In this document: piece after piece, positions 1 to 9,740 of the stretch | Layout of the letters: every line of letters begins with the position of its first letter | Position numbering within the stretch: the first letter of the stretch is position 1 | Assembly: GCA_032191485.1 (NCBI GenBank) | Contig: JAVDOI010000009.1 | Span: 25,257,843 to 25,321,842 of the forward strand | DNA length: 64,000 nucleotides | Direction of reading: 5' to 3' | Source: Leptoclinus maculatus | Taxonomy: Eukaryota > Chordata > Actinopteri > Perciformes > Stichaeidae | Position numbers and translations under genes: made by a program | Notes under the pieces: generated by a model | The model's input: only the letters and a program-made list of their open reading frames with translations | The model's database searches: none | What the model was told of the DNA's origin: nothing

Positions 1-258
1 AGCCAATTCAAAAGCCAAACAACAACAAAGCTGCCAAAACCAGAACGTTTGTGAACCAACGTGGATATTTGTGAAGCTGTAAATAACGTCACAGATTAAA
101 TATTTGGTATAAAGCTAAACGACTACCAGAACGTTTCCTACATTGTTCGTTTGCTCATTTAAAAAAGCACTTGTCTCAACAAGTACTACAAATATTCCGG
201 CGTTCTGAATGAATTCATGACTCCGACGCGGTGCTTCGTGTGAGGAGGAGCCGCTCAC

Positions 259-478
259 CTGTGCGTTTTCGGGGGCTGAGTGGAAGTCGTGGCTGGGGGG
301 CCGGAAGTGAGAGGGGAGACGGGCGGGCGGCCGGTAGTTTGGGGGAGAGCGGTCCGATCCGGGTCGGGGTGGGCCGCTGGGGTCCGGGCTCGGCCGGCGT
401 CTTGGAGGAGACTCTGCAGGATTTGCGGCGCGGGAAGGAGAGCGTGGGCTGAGCCCCGTTAGAGCGCGTACTCGGCAT
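259..478 (-). CDS. cdc6: cdc6, first coding exon (N-terminus of the replication licensing ATPase)
   Basis: Cdc6 loads the MCM helicase onto the origin recognition complex in G1. This exon encodes 73 residues plus one base, starting MPSTRSNG and ending LPLSPRKRTG. The order of an MPxTRS start, a SFPRRK block and a terminal LPLSPRKR block is the one I know from vertebrate CDC6 N-termini, the unstructured region with CDK sites and basic motifs. The middle is Pro/Arg-rich and poorly conserved. On the minus strand a polypyrimidine tract with CAG precedes the exon by ten bases (acceptor at 489-491), and a GTGAGC donor follows at 253-258, so the coding exon is internal to the transcript. The remaining exons would lie left of the window. 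The exon sits in a CpG-rich patch (about 225-470). Identification rests on recalled similarity of short motifs, so it is strong but not certain. Confidence 0.8.
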
Positions 479-488
479 GTTGTGTTCG

Positions 489-842
489 CTCTGAAACATG
501 AAAGAGAAAAACAGATCCATCAATACACACACAGGGAACGCCTGGAGACATGAAGTTATCCGTCAGGTACCAAGATATTTAATGTTTACCACAATGCATT
601 TTGTGTTTTGTTTTGAGCCGGTTGCTGCTGTTTCCATTTGAGTACTTCAGGTTTTAAATCAAGCGTATATACTTTACTTTAATGAGCACACACCAAATTT
701 TCCTTTATCTTTCTGTATTTGTCTGAGATGAAGACTCTGCAAACTAAAAGGGACTGAAAGTATATTTAGGCACAGATAATATACAACATATAACATATAT
801 ACTACAACATATAATCATACAATGGCAGCTGTTGTCTTAAGG
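489..842. other. Probable cdc6 5' intron, no gene seen
   Basis: Between the acceptor of the coding cdc6 exon and the hAT-like repeat the sequence is AT-rich. I see no open frame, RNA gene or recognisable repeat in it. Confidence 0.4.
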
Positions 843-1231
843 CAGTGGTGGTGAAAGTAAATGTTTCAAGTAAAAGTAACAATACGTGTTGAAATACTCC
901 TTCATTCAAAACTTAAGTAAAAGTACAAATAGTAACAGCATTAGTAAATGCACTTAAAGTACCAACCGTTTAAGTACTCATTGTGCAGAATAATGCATAT
1001 TATTACAGTGATGCAATACTGTGTTCATCACTTGGTAACGGTAGAGCTCATTACTTTACACACTTCTGGGTAGTTTATTATATATTAATATATCATAATT
1101 TAGTAGTCGATGTATATTTTGTATCAATGATCTGTAACTAAAGGTATCACGTAAATGGAGTACAATATAACACAAAATAGAAATACTCAAGTAAAGTACT
1201 TAGTAAATGTACTCAGTTTTGTCCCCCACTG
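843..1231. mobile_element. Non-autonomous hAT-like MITE
   Basis: The segment begins CAGTGGTGG and ends CCCCCACTG, imperfect inverted ends of hAT type. The interior carries the AAGTAAAAGTA / ACTCAAGTAAAGTAC motifs typical of a very common teleost MITE. No coding capacity is present. No clean 8-bp target duplication was seen, so it is probably old. It lies inside the inferred cdc6 5' intron. Confidence 0.6.
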
Positions 1232-1744
1232 GTTTACAGCACTGTTATTGTAATTGACAGATTACAATAAAGTTTCGGTAAATTGAATGTAGTTCCTTCA
1301 TGTTTAACATCAGATTAACCAACAAATACTACAATATGGGAATATATACTATAACTGTAACGTGTGTAAAGTTCGTAAAAACTAATCCAACAGGAATATT
1401 ATATATAATATATATATTTACAGTAAAATACCTGCAGAACAAACAATGCAGCGTGGTGGTTAAATGGCGCCAATATAACAGAGGTCCAAACGGATGATTT
1501 TATATAAAACATACTCACATTCAGGGATTTACATGAATATAGTTTAATCAGAAACACATCACGGTATTATGAGAATATTTCTGCATAACGTGAAACGAAG
1601 AAATTGTTGTATTTTAGACGCTAAACTACCAAACCAACTCTGAATAGTAGTAGTAGTAGTAGACGAAGAAGAAAAACTCTCTTCCGGTTACGATGCACAA
1701 ACATATTAAACGTTTCACGGATTGTATTTAAGCGTTAGTGACAG
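1232..1744. other. AT-rich intronic sequence, no gene seen
   Basis: The stretch is AT-rich and includes a short run of TAG triplets near 1647. Only short chance frames are present. It is interpreted as the remainder of the inferred cdc6 5' intron. Confidence 0.35.
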
Positions 1745-1750
1745 ATTTAC

Positions 1751-1860
1751 CTTTTTAAACGTTGTGAGAAGTGTTCTCAGCTGACAGCAGAGTGTTTTCT
1801 CTCGTCTTTAAGTCCTCTGCGTGTCTCTATCCGTCCGTCTCCTTCTGCACACTGAGCTCA
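1751..1860 (-). other. Candidate noncoding 5' exon of cdc6
   Basis: On the minus strand a consensus donor (AAG followed by GTAAAT, 1745-1750) lies just downstream of the E2F/CCAAT promoter cluster and upstream of the coding exon, whose acceptor needs an upstream partner. The upper boundary at about 1860 is a guess, since no transcript evidence is available. Confidence 0.4.
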
Positions 1861-1865
1861 AACTA

Positions 1866-2053
1866 GCGCCAATTCTCCTCCTGGGATCAGCTGTGCGCTA
1901 CGTCACCACGCTCTGATTGGACCGCTGAAGGCGACGCAACAGCTTCTCCAACGCTGATTGGCTCAGCGTTGGAAGAGGGAAGTTACGTCAGTGCTTGAGA
2001 AGCCGGGCAGGATATGTGGCGGGAGTTTCAATAGAACACTGTTTTTGGCGGAA
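1866..2053 (-). promoter_or_regulatory. cdc6 promoter: E2F-like sites, two CCAAT boxes, CRE
   Basis: Read on the minus strand, TTGGCGC lies at 1866-1872, CCAAT boxes at 1916-1920 and 1957-1961, and TGACGTAA (CRE/ATF) at 1983-1990. On the plus strand GGCGGGAG lies at 2018-2025 and TTTTTGGCGGAA at 2042-2053, both E2F-like. This combination is typical of G1/S genes, and E2F control of vertebrate CDC6 is established. The second CCAAT box sits inside an 11-bp perfect inverted repeat (1947-1957 with 1963-1973). Confidence 0.6.
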
Positions 2054-2142
2054 TATATTTTCCCGGGAACTTCAGTTGTTGTTTTGTTACATCCGTCTGT
2101 GACGTTTAAAGTACCAGAGTCCATTTAAAATATCCCTGTTTC

Positions 2143-2553
2143 AAAGTCTGTGTATATTGTTAAGAACATCTTACACTGACCTCTTCTGTTATGTTGTCTG
2201 TTTGTACTTGTTTGTTCTTTTGGCAGCTGTATACTTTATTGTATAATAACATTTTATTATTATTATATTTATACCCTTATTTAACCAGCTAAATCTCATT
2301 AAGAGTTCATCTAACCAAGACATCAGCAATAGGATGTTTAAAAAAATACACAAAACTTTAAAATGTGTAAATGAAAAAAACATACAGTATTTCAGATTTA
2401 ACGTTTAAAACACACAAAAAAACAGGAAAAAGGGAATAAGAAGTAAAAAGTTAAACTCGTGTTTGAATGTCAGGGTATTCCTCAAAGAGGCAGTAAAAGC
2501 TCATTCACAGAGCTTCACTGAGAGGAGGAGCAACTGTGAACGAGGAGAGCTGC
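2143..2553 (+). repeat. 5' flank of TRIM repeat unit 1
   Basis: From 2143 on, the sequence matches the upstream flanks of the other TRIM copies (starting about 10645, 16668, 48595 and 54175). The match begins just after where those flanks carry the receptor tail-exon remnant, which is absent here. The left edge of the TRIM array is therefore only about 90 bp from the cdc6 promoter elements. Confidence 0.7.
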
Positions 2554-2700
2554 TGAGTCACTTCTCCTGAAGTGAAAGTGAAAGTTAGTCTGAGCGACAG
2601 CAGAGCTGCAGTCGAGACAAGTCTCTCTGTTTCTCTCTCAAGAAACATTCAACTGAATCCAGCAGCTTCTTCTCAACAACAGAGTCTCCGACAAACTCTG
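2554..2700 (+). promoter_or_regulatory. TRIM-1 promoter and 5' UTR exon: AP-1/Maf site plus IRF element
   Basis: TGAGTCA at 2554-2560, preceded by TGC (half of a Maf recognition element), is followed 13 bases later by the direct repeat GAAAGTGAAAGT at 2574-2585, an IRF/ISRE-like element. The 5' UTR exon ends at 2700 before a perfect GTGAGT donor. The arrangement predicts interferon or stress inducibility. The transcription start is not resolved. Confidence 0.65.
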
Positions 2701-3162
2701 GTGAGTACACTGTTCTACAGAGAAACTCAACATTTGGTCAAAAGTGAGTTCAAACCAGGATCCACAACAAAGAACAAAGTAGCAGCAGATAAACTAGGCC
2801 TGCTAGAAGCTAACTAGCCTAGCTGCTACTCCCTTTGGATTGTCCAAACACAGAGAACAGCATCTGATTCACTCTAATAATATATAAGCAGCAGGGTAGC
2901 AGTATTATTATTTAATGTGTGATGTGACAGTAATGGAGGATCACTCTGTGTTTTTAAATTCTATTTAGTGAGCACCTTTCTAAAGTACTCAAACCCTCTT
3001 CTGTAATGTTCCTCTACAGTAGGTGTCTCCAGGACACATTCTACCACGATGACACACACAGAGACCCACAATGTGAAAACAATACCTGACACACACTGTT
3101 ACTGCTGCTAAAGATGTGATAACAGTTTGTTTTTCCACACTTGTTGTCCTCAGAGTGTAGAT

Positions 3163-4797
3163 ATGTCTGCTGCCAGCTGTCTGCTGACTGAAGATCAGTT
3201 TCTGTGCTCCATCTGTCTGGATGTGTTCACTGATCCAGTCGCCATACCATGTGGACACAACTTCTGTAAAGCCTGCATCACTCAACACTGGAACGTTAAT
3301 GTCCAGTGTCAGTGTCCCAACTGTAAAAAGCTTTTCTCCACCAGACCTGAGCTGCAGGTCAACACTTTCATCTCTGAGATGGCTGCTCAGTTCAGACAGT
3401 CAGCTCAACAGAAAGCCAGCAGCTCAGAGCAACAAGAGTCCAAACCAGGAGAAGTTCCTTGTGACGTCTGCACTGGAACCAAACTGAAGGCCCTGAAGTC
3501 CTGCCTGGTGTGTCTGGCCTCCTACTGTGAGACTCACCTGGAGCCTCATCTGACAATGTCAGGCCTGAAAAGACATCAGCTGATCGACCCTGTGGAGAAC
3601 CTGGAAGACAGGATGTGTACGAAGCACGATAAACCTCTGGAGCTGTTCTGTAAGACCGACCAGACGTGTGTCTGCATGCTCTGCACTGTTTTAGACCACA
3701 AGACACATGATGTTGTTCCTCTGAAAGAAGAATATGAAGGAAAGAAGGCCGAGCTGGGGAAGACTGAGGCTGAAATCCAGCAGATGATCCAGAAGAGACG
3801 AGTGAAGATTGATGAGATCAAACACTCAGTGGAGCTCAGTGAGGAAGATGCAGACAGAGAGATAGCAGATGGTGTTCAGGTCTTCACCGCTCTGAAGGAG
3901 TCTGTTGAGAGAAGCCAGGCCGAGCTCATCGACACGATCAAAGAGAAGCAGAGAAAGACAGAGAAACAGGCTGAAGGCTTCATCAAAGAGCTGGAACAGG
4001 AAATCTCTGAGCTGAAGAAGAGAAGCACTGAGGTGGTTCAGCTCTCACTCTCTGAAGACCACCTCCACCTCCTCCAGAGCTTCAGGACCCTGAACACTGC
4101 TCCAGCCACCAAGAACTGGACAGGAGTCAGAGTCAGTCCACCTTCACATGAGGGGACTGTGGTGAGAGCTGTGAATCAGCTGGAGGAGACGCTCAGTAAA
4201 CACATGAAGAAGCTGTTTGAGGTCGAACTGAAGAGGGTCCAGCAGTCTGCAGTGGATGTGACACTTGATCCTGATACAGCTTATCCCAAACTCATCCTGT
4301 CTGATGATGGAAAACAAGTTAAACATGGTGACGTAAAGAAGAATCTACCAGACAATCCAGAGAGATTTGATTGTGTTAATGTCTTAGCAAAGCAGAGTTT
4401 CTCTTCAGGAAGATTTTACTTCGAGGTTCAGGTTAAAGGGAAGACTAAGTGGGATTTAGGAGTGGCCAGAGAGTCGATCAACAGGAAGGGAACATTCAGA
4501 CCGTCTCCTCAGAATGGTTATTGGACGATATGTTTGAGGAATGAGAATCAGTACTTTGCTCCTGCTGTCCCTCCAGTCCGTCTCTCTCTGAAGTCTCAGC
4601 CTCAGAAGGTGGGGGTGTTTGTGGATTATGAGGAGGGTCTGGTCTCCTTCTATGACGTTGATGCTGCAGCTCTTATCTACTCCTTTACTGGCTGCTGCTT
4701 CACTGAGAAACTCTACCCACTCTTTGGTCCATGTCTTAATGATGGTGGTAAAAACTCTGCTCCTCTGATCATCTCTCCTGTCAATCACACTGAGTAG
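3163..4797 (+). CDS. TRIM-1: RING/B-box/coiled-coil/PRY-SPRY protein, putative antiviral E3 ubiquitin ligase
   Basis: The protein has 544 residues. The RING has the C3HC4 pattern (C15, C18, C30, H32, C35, C38, C51, C54). A B-box1-like region follows (C100, C103, C114, C117, C122, H125), then B-box2 (C152, H155, C163, D166, C171, C174, H179, H182). A charged coiled coil spans about 187-300 and PRY-SPRY about 363-544 (LDPDTA, W430-x-LGV, DYEEGLVSFYD). The start is the ATG ten bases after a TTGTCCTCAG acceptor ending at 3153; the frame stays open upstream but that part is intronic. The coding region is uninterrupted and the only visible intron (2701-3153) is in the 5' UTR. RING E3 activity and SPRY target recognition are known for the family. 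The class resembles the expanded fish TRIM groups (finTRIM or bloodthirsty/TRIM39-like), but I cannot assign the subfamily. This copy lacks the downstream minisatellite, and homology to the other units stops near 4977. An AATAAA lies near 5229. Confidence 0.92.
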   Translation: MSAASCLLTEDQFLCSICLDVFTDPVAIPCGHNFCKACITQHWNVNVQCQCPNCKKLFSTRPELQVNTFISEMAAQFRQSAQQKASSSEQQESKPGEVPCDVCTGTKLKALKSCLVCLASYCETHLEPHLTMSGLKRHQLIDPVENLEDRMCTKHDKPLELFCKTDQTCVCMLCTVLDHKTHDVVPLKEEYEGKKAELGKTEAEIQQMIQKRRVKIDEIKHSVELSEEDADREIADGVQVFTALKESVERSQAELIDTIKEKQRKTEKQAEGFIKELEQEISELKKRSTEVVQLSLSEDHLHLLQSFRTLNTAPATKNWTGVRVSPPSHEGTVVRAVNQLEETLSKHMKKLFEVELKRVQQSAVDVTLDPDTAYPKLILSDDGKQVKHGDVKKNLPDNPERFDCVNVLAKQSFSSGRFYFEVQVKGKTKWDLGVARESINRKGTFRPSPQNGYWTICLRNENQYFAPAVPPVRLSLKSQPQKVGVFVDYEEGLVSFYDVDAAALIYSFTGCCFTEKLYPLFGPCLNDGGKNSAPLIISPVNHTE

Positions 4798-4977
4798 AAC
4801 AAACACTTGATCTTCTACAGAGAGACTCTTTCATTTAATGTAACAAATCTATATTATTGGTGATTTACGGTGTAAACATTATTGATTTTGATGTTTGTTT
4901 TCTATTTGTCTGTAAATGTATTTCTACTCCAACACACAGACATTAAGCCACTGATTGATATTATATAATGTCGTCTA

Positions 4978-5304
4978 AACGTGGCTTTACAACAGATGAA
5001 ATACTTCACGTGGGATTGTGCAAACGCACCCTTGAAAGGATTTTAAGCATTGAACAAAGTTATTGTAATAACTTGTGTTTGATATTTGTCTTTGCTATTT
5101 TCTTTAAAAGTTTGATCGAGTAATGTGGGTTTCTTAACCCTAAATTAAAAGGATTTAATTTATAATAACAGAAATGTGCTTAAATATATTTTTACATTCA
5201 TATGCATGTACAATATGTTTACAGTTGAATAAACAATAATCAAATGCAGAGACAGTTATTTACCAATATGTTAGGAGTAGTTACAATTACACAGTCTTAC
5301 ATTT
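4978..5304. other. Unassigned AT-rich sequence
   Basis: After unit homology stops, the stretch is AT-rich with possible polyadenylation signals (AATAAA near 5229). No gene or repeat was recognised. Confidence 0.4.
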
Positions 5305-5373
5305 ACAACCGGCCCTTTGAGGGCAACCATGATGCTGATGTGGCCCAGAGTGAAAATGAGTTTGAGACCCCTG
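5305..5373 (+). mobile_element. Short hAT-type transposon 3' fragment
   Basis: The phrase around GGCCCTTTGAGGGCAACC through GAGTTTGAGACCCCTGCT is the recurrent 3' end of a hAT-derived teleost repeat. It abuts the LINE fragment directly. The call is recognition from memory only. Confidence 0.45.
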
Positions 5374-6188
5374 CTCTACACCAACGACTGCACCTCAGAG
5401 GACCCGTCTGTTAAACTGCTGAAGTTCGCAGACGACACAACGGTCATCGGCCTCATCAGGGACGGTGATGAGTCTGCGTACAGACGGGAGGTTGAACAGT
5501 TGGTCCTCTGGTGTGATCAGAACAAGCTCAGGAGAGGAGCTTGTTCGCCAGCTCAGGAAGTTCAACCTGCCTCAGGAGCTGCTGATTCTGTTCTACTCCA
5601 CCATCATCCAGTCTGTTCTCTGTTCTTCCATCACTGTGTGGTTTGGATCGGCCACCAAACAGGACAGAAACAGACTACAGCGGACTGTCAGGTCTGCAGA
5701 GAGGATCACTGGTTCCAGCCTGCCCTCCATCCTGGACTTGTTCACCTCCAGAGTCAGGAAACGGGCTGGAAAGATCACTGCAGACCCATCACACCCTGGA
5801 CACGACCTGTTCCACCTCCTCCCCTCTGGAGGGCGCTACAGAGCTCTGTACGCCAAAACCACCAGACACAGGAACAGCTTCTTTCTGCTGCCACTCTGAT
5901 AAACAATTAATCACACAGTCATACTGCACTACTACCTCTGTTTGTCATTGTTGTTGTAGGTTTATGTTCATATGTATGTGTATATATATATATATATATA
6001 TATTGTACATAGTCATTAAATGTTTATACTTACATCTGTTCTACTTTTTTTGTTGCCCTTGTTTATTTTTTACATTTTTCTTGTTTATTTGTAAACTTGT
6101 GTATGTACGTTGAGACCAAAGTGAAAACTGGAGTCAAATTCCTTGTATTTGTATCCGCATCCATGGACAATAAAGCTGATTCTGATTC
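5374..6188 (+). mobile_element. 5'-truncated non-LTR retrotransposon (Rex/CR1/L2-like)
   Basis: Degenerate reverse transcriptase is visible in two frames: LLKFADDTTVIGL (the catalytic FADD motif), then the C-terminal VWFGSATKQDRNRLQR and RHRNSFFLLPL regions. The 3' end is CAATAAAGCTGATTCTGATTC, a LINE-type tail. The frame breaks just after the WCDQNKL block, and the same break is present in the copy at 30805-31984. The two elements and their right flanks were therefore duplicated together. Confidence 0.75.
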
Positions 6189-6212
6189 AAAACCGTGACA
6201 GAGCTCTACAGT

Positions 6213-6464
6213 TCAGGAGACCGTACCAGGCAGGAAGGTGAAAAGTTGAATCACTCTCAACAATAGTTGTGTACTAATGTGCTGACCGACACCAAGAACA
6301 CTAAGTTTCCTCAGAAGATGAAGTCGCTGTGAGCATCTCTGAAAAACATTCTCTGTACTTCCAGAGCAGCTCACCTGTTCAGAGGTATTTAAATGGTCAA
6401 CATGTTGTTCGTCAAGTGAAACTGTGTTTGGATGTTGTGACGATGCTTTTTCCAGTTGATCCAA
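6213..6464 (-). mobile_element. Antisense LINE reverse-transcriptase C-terminal remnant
   Basis: On the minus strand a frame reads FQRCSQRLHLLRKLSVLGV followed by LLLRVIQ, resembling the C-terminal part of fish LINE ORF2. It lies back to back with the plus-strand LINE and recurs at 31995-32260. Confidence 0.5.
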
Positions 6465-6800
6465 GAGGCTTTTTAAATAGTTTATTTATCTTAAGAAGAA
6501 GCAGCATTTAAGGAATATTTCATCTTTCACTTTATTCCAATTATTCAACATTAACACATCTGGAGATACATGACTCAGACTAAACAGGAAGGAAGAAAAT
6601 AATGACGGACAAATGAAGAGGAGTAGAAGTATAAAGTTAAACAAAATGGAAAAACAATATCAAGTACAGTACATGAGTACATGCACTGAGTTACTTTCTA
6701 TAATGGCACTTTATAATAATTTAAGGCACAATATTAGTGACAATATTTAAAAAACAGTAAAAAGTACCTTGTGTTCTGGGTCACTAATGCTTCTGTAGAG
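6465..6800. other. Shared flank, no gene
   Basis: To about 6701 the sequence is the same as 32265-32500, after which the copies diverge. The stretch 6655-6700 carries short pieces of the AGTACAGTACATGAGTACA type hAT MITE. No coding sequence was seen. Confidence 0.5.
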
Positions 6801-7000
6801 CCAGTTTATTAGGTACACCTAGTTAAAACTAATGCAGTCCTGCAGTAAATCCCTCCTTCGTGTAGGTTGTAATGCTCAGGTTTTGTTTTTGAGGGGATGT
6901 ACAGTAGTTTGTGGTGCTGTTGAATTGTATTGTGTTGAAGTGAAAGGTGTTTGTAGTGCAAACAGGTTAGCTTTAGCTATAGGTGTACCTAATAAACTGG
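6801..7000. mobile_element. 200-bp MITE with 21-bp terminal inverted repeats
   Basis: The left end CCAGTTTATTAGGTACACCT (6801-6820) is mirrored by the right end AGGTGTACCTAATAAACTGG (6981-7000), a perfect inverted match over the part quoted. The interior is noncoding. No convincing target duplication was found. The element is absent from the paralogous block at 32500. Confidence 0.75.
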
Positions 7001-7335
7001 AGTTTAAGTGTTGATCAATGTATTGGTAATATTGGTCTACATATATATATACACAATATATATTTGCACTCTTTCTCACGGTACAAATACAGTTCTATCC
7101 TACTTATATATCGACAACGCTCGCCCAACATTATTTAAAATGATTGTGAGGAATGATTCATATTATAATTTAAAGGTGAACCGAGCAAAGTTATTATACG
7201 AGAAGATTATATTAAAATAAAGTCACCCTCCATGTTACTCTCTACCCTTTTAAGTTAGTTTAGTTGGCAATAAGATCAGTATCAGAGTCGTCTTTATTGG
7301 CCAATTATATTTGCAAATACAAGTAATTAAAAGTC
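7001..7335. mobile_element. LINE 3'-tail fragments in both orientations
   Basis: At 7055-7110 the phrase TTTGCACTCTTTCTCACGGT with a downstream AATACAGTT resembles a plus-strand LINE tail (related copies near 25060 and 35750). At 7275-7330 the phrase GTCGTCTTTATTGGCC is the reverse complement of an AATAAAGACGAC tail (related copies near 25515 and 36375). Confidence 0.45.
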
Positions 7336-7520
7336 TCTTATAGACTTCCTCAGGTCTTCAGTCTATAGAATATTTCATCCATACAATGTTTAAAAACAAC
7401 GTCCCAGAAAAACATCTCAAACAGAATATCATTATAAATAAATATCCTCATTCTCCTGTAAGAGAAAACATGTTTTCACCAAAGTGCAGAATATTAAAAC
7501 AGAGAATAATATAAACTTAC

Positions 7521-7590
7521 CAGTGACCGAGTCTGCCAACAGAACAATACTCTGGAGAGTTAAAAGTATGAACTCCATGATCAACTCCAT
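7521..7590 (-). pseudogene. Orphan signal-peptide exon of the IgV receptor family
   Basis: The exon encodes MELIMEFILLTLQSIVLLAD and a few more residues, a hydrophobic signal peptide, then a GTAAGT donor at 7515-7520 in phase 1. It is identical in protein to the first exon of the intact receptor at 33292-36679. Left of it (downstream on this strand) there is no IgV exon, only LINE and MITE sequence, so the rest of the gene is gone. Confidence 0.75.
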
Positions 7591-7599
7591 GCAGTGAAG

Positions 7600-8600
7600 A
7601 GAAGCAGGGCTACTGTGACGTTGTGGTTATGATTTCCCCCCGTGGTGCGATGCTTTTCTGCCTCTGAATAGCCCGGTGGGGCGGTGCTTATTTTGGCTCG
7701 AGAAAGACATTTTACAGCTAAACACTACACTAAAATATGTTTTTGAGAACATTTGAGGCGATAAAAGGGCCATGTAGTTACAGATTATTGATTCATGTTT
7801 GATCAGCGCTGCATAGTTTCACTCTTTGATACGAGTTTCGCTGAGGTTGCGCAAGTTTACGTTGCACGTCCGTCACGCGGCAGAGAACCGGCTCGTCGTG
7901 ACTCTGAGGAGCGCTCCCTCTGTCATATCATCCAGTGTTTGAGGCTCTCTAGCACTCTATAGTTTTTAGTTTAAAAATACAGAAGTACTATGGTTTTATC
8001 GTTTTAAACCAAAAACGGAAATCCGTTTCTTTGAGAACACGCAAACTCATATTTATGTGATATATAAATCTTTAAATCCAGTCATCACCATCCTATGAGA
8101 TGAAAACAAACGACTGACTGTGGAGCCACATTACTGTCAAAGAAAAGCTGCAGAGCATACAATCACCATGATGACAAACAGTTTCAGAGTTACTAAATAT
8201 TAATATATTTTACTTGATACGCGCTCCTGTATTTTATCAGACCATTTGTATTTTAACACGTCAGAGCTGTAGTTACTACTACATTCAGATTTGACCCCAA
8301 AACAAACCAAAGTTAAGATGATGCTAATACTAACGTACTTGCATCACATTTTATTACCAAAATGTCTTCGTATTAGTTTGGATAAAATGATGCAGAACAC
8401 CTCGTGTGAATTACTTTCACCACCGAGAATCAAACATGAAATCACAGAAATAAGAGCAGAAGAAGAAAACTAAAACACTGGACATCAGGTAACATTTCCA
8501 CATATTTATTTGAAGTGATAAACATGATTAACCTCACACTACAATACAACAACCAAAGAGACAGGAAATATAGAAAAAAAGACAAAAGTCAAGAATCATA
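7600..8600. other. Receptor 5' flank and unassigned sequence; paralogous empty hAT site
   Basis: 7600-7960 matches 36690-37040. About 8350-8480 matches the sequence flanking the hAT insertion. GCAGAACA followed directly by CCTCG near 8393-8404 is the unoccupied version of that target. No credible coding sequence was recognised. Confidence 0.5.
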
Positions 8601-8609
8601 AATATAAAA

Positions 8610-9250
8610 AGGTGCAAGTTAGGAGATTGGGAGCATTTTGATTGTCACAACGGCTCTCAACATGGCGACGCCGAGTTGGCGGCTCACAGCTAACGATGCT
8701 AACAGCGCTAACATTGCAAACTACAGAGAAAGTGCTGACTGTTCATCTGAGGGGGAGCCAGAAGTGGGAGCTACGCCTGCAACTCTTTGTACTCGGAAAA
8801 CTGCGATGGAACGGAAATTCAAGTCGGAAACACGAGACCAGAATGTATCGAGCCCTAATTAGCCACATTATTACCTTTTCATATTTTTTTACTTTACATA
8901 GTGTTTGTGTTGTGAAAAAATGCTGTAACAACGTTTCCATGTAGTTATGTTGTGCTTCTTTGAGAGCACGCGGTACTAGTTTTACCCGATGTATGGTTGA
9001 ACAGGTAAAGTGAAGAAGACGTTAGGCTCATTTGAGATGAGCTCCTCGGCTGGACGAGAGCGGCAGCAGGAGGAGGCGTCGAAAAAGTCCTGCGGTAAAG
9101 TCTTCAGTCGCCTTCAAAGAATCAAAATATTAAGTTTGTTGTCAAAACTAAGAACCAATCAGCTGTTTGATCCGGCGACAGCCAGGTGTTTCCCATCATG
9201 CACTGGGGTCACGCAGACGGTAGAGAGTAACTTCGGCGCCTGGCTCTAAA
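8610..9250 (+). other. Unassigned conserved duplicated block
   Basis: This block matches 38480-39110 closely. It contains a 66-residue frame starting MATPSWRLTANDANS and a second frame reading SSSAGRERQQEEASKKSCGK. I recognise neither and see no splice context. It may be part of an old repeat or a lost gene. The two copies carry substitutions that change residues. Confidence 0.35.
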
Positions 9251-9520
9251 GTCTGCAGCCGCCTCGATCTCATGAGGTCAACGTTGACCACGTGTTCATG
9301 ACGTCAGTTTCTAGAGGATCCCGTTGTTCTTTGATAGAGGTTATATGAAGTGATGAATATGAATGTTAAAATCAGGTTGAATTGGCTCCGACTCTCCGAC
9401 CTTCCAGTCCCCTCGGCTGGGTGAGTTTGGAGATCCTGAGTCTCTGTTTGTTACTCCAAACATAATATAAGATATAAGAGTTCACATAAGAGCAAGTTAT
9501 ATTAATTAAGTGGTTAGGTA

Positions 9521-9635
9521 GGTTGGTGGTAAGGGTTAAGTTTCTTGCTCAAGGACACATCGACATGAGACTAGCGGAGCCGGGGATCGAACCGCCGATC
9601 CTCTGATTGAAGGACGACCCTGCTTTCCACTTAAA
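9521..9635 (-). mobile_element. CORE-SINE (MIR-like) fragment
   Basis: On the minus strand the tRNA-like B box GGTTCGATCC is followed by CCGGCTCCGCTAG and the core phrase GTGTCCTTGAGCAAGA, the order seen in CORE-SINE/MIR elements. Copies with the same orientation and context lie at 22571-22675, 39385-39490 and 59896-60000. Confidence 0.6.
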
Positions 9636-9740
9636 TAGTCTCAAATAAAATATTTAAAATGAGGAGTGACAAAAACACTTAAGTATCTGAGACCTCTCTC
9701 CAACACCTGAAGAGGAGATTGTATCGGTGTATTTTGGGGG

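Noticed and set aside
2572..2817. 81-residue frame MKVKVSLSD... repeated upstream of several TRIMs
   Set aside because: It starts without an ATG, spans the 5' UTR exon and runs through the GTGAGT donor, so it is a chance frame in duplicated noncoding sequence.
3127..3162. Upstream in-frame Met (MFFHTCCPQSVD) as the TRIM start
   Set aside because: The segment crosses the 3' splice acceptor and is intronic. Its sequence differs among copies while MSAASCLL is constant.
3392..3706. 104-residue antisense frame over the B-box region
   Set aside because: Shadow of the real reading frame.
4456..4806. 116-residue antisense frame at the TRIM 3' ends
   Set aside because: It is a shadow of the SPRY coding strand. 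It recurs only because the genes are duplicated, and it shows no independent conservation.
5317..5910. Functional host gene with reverse transcriptase similarity
   Set aside because: It is 5'-truncated, has an internal frame break shared with another copy, and ends in a LINE tail.
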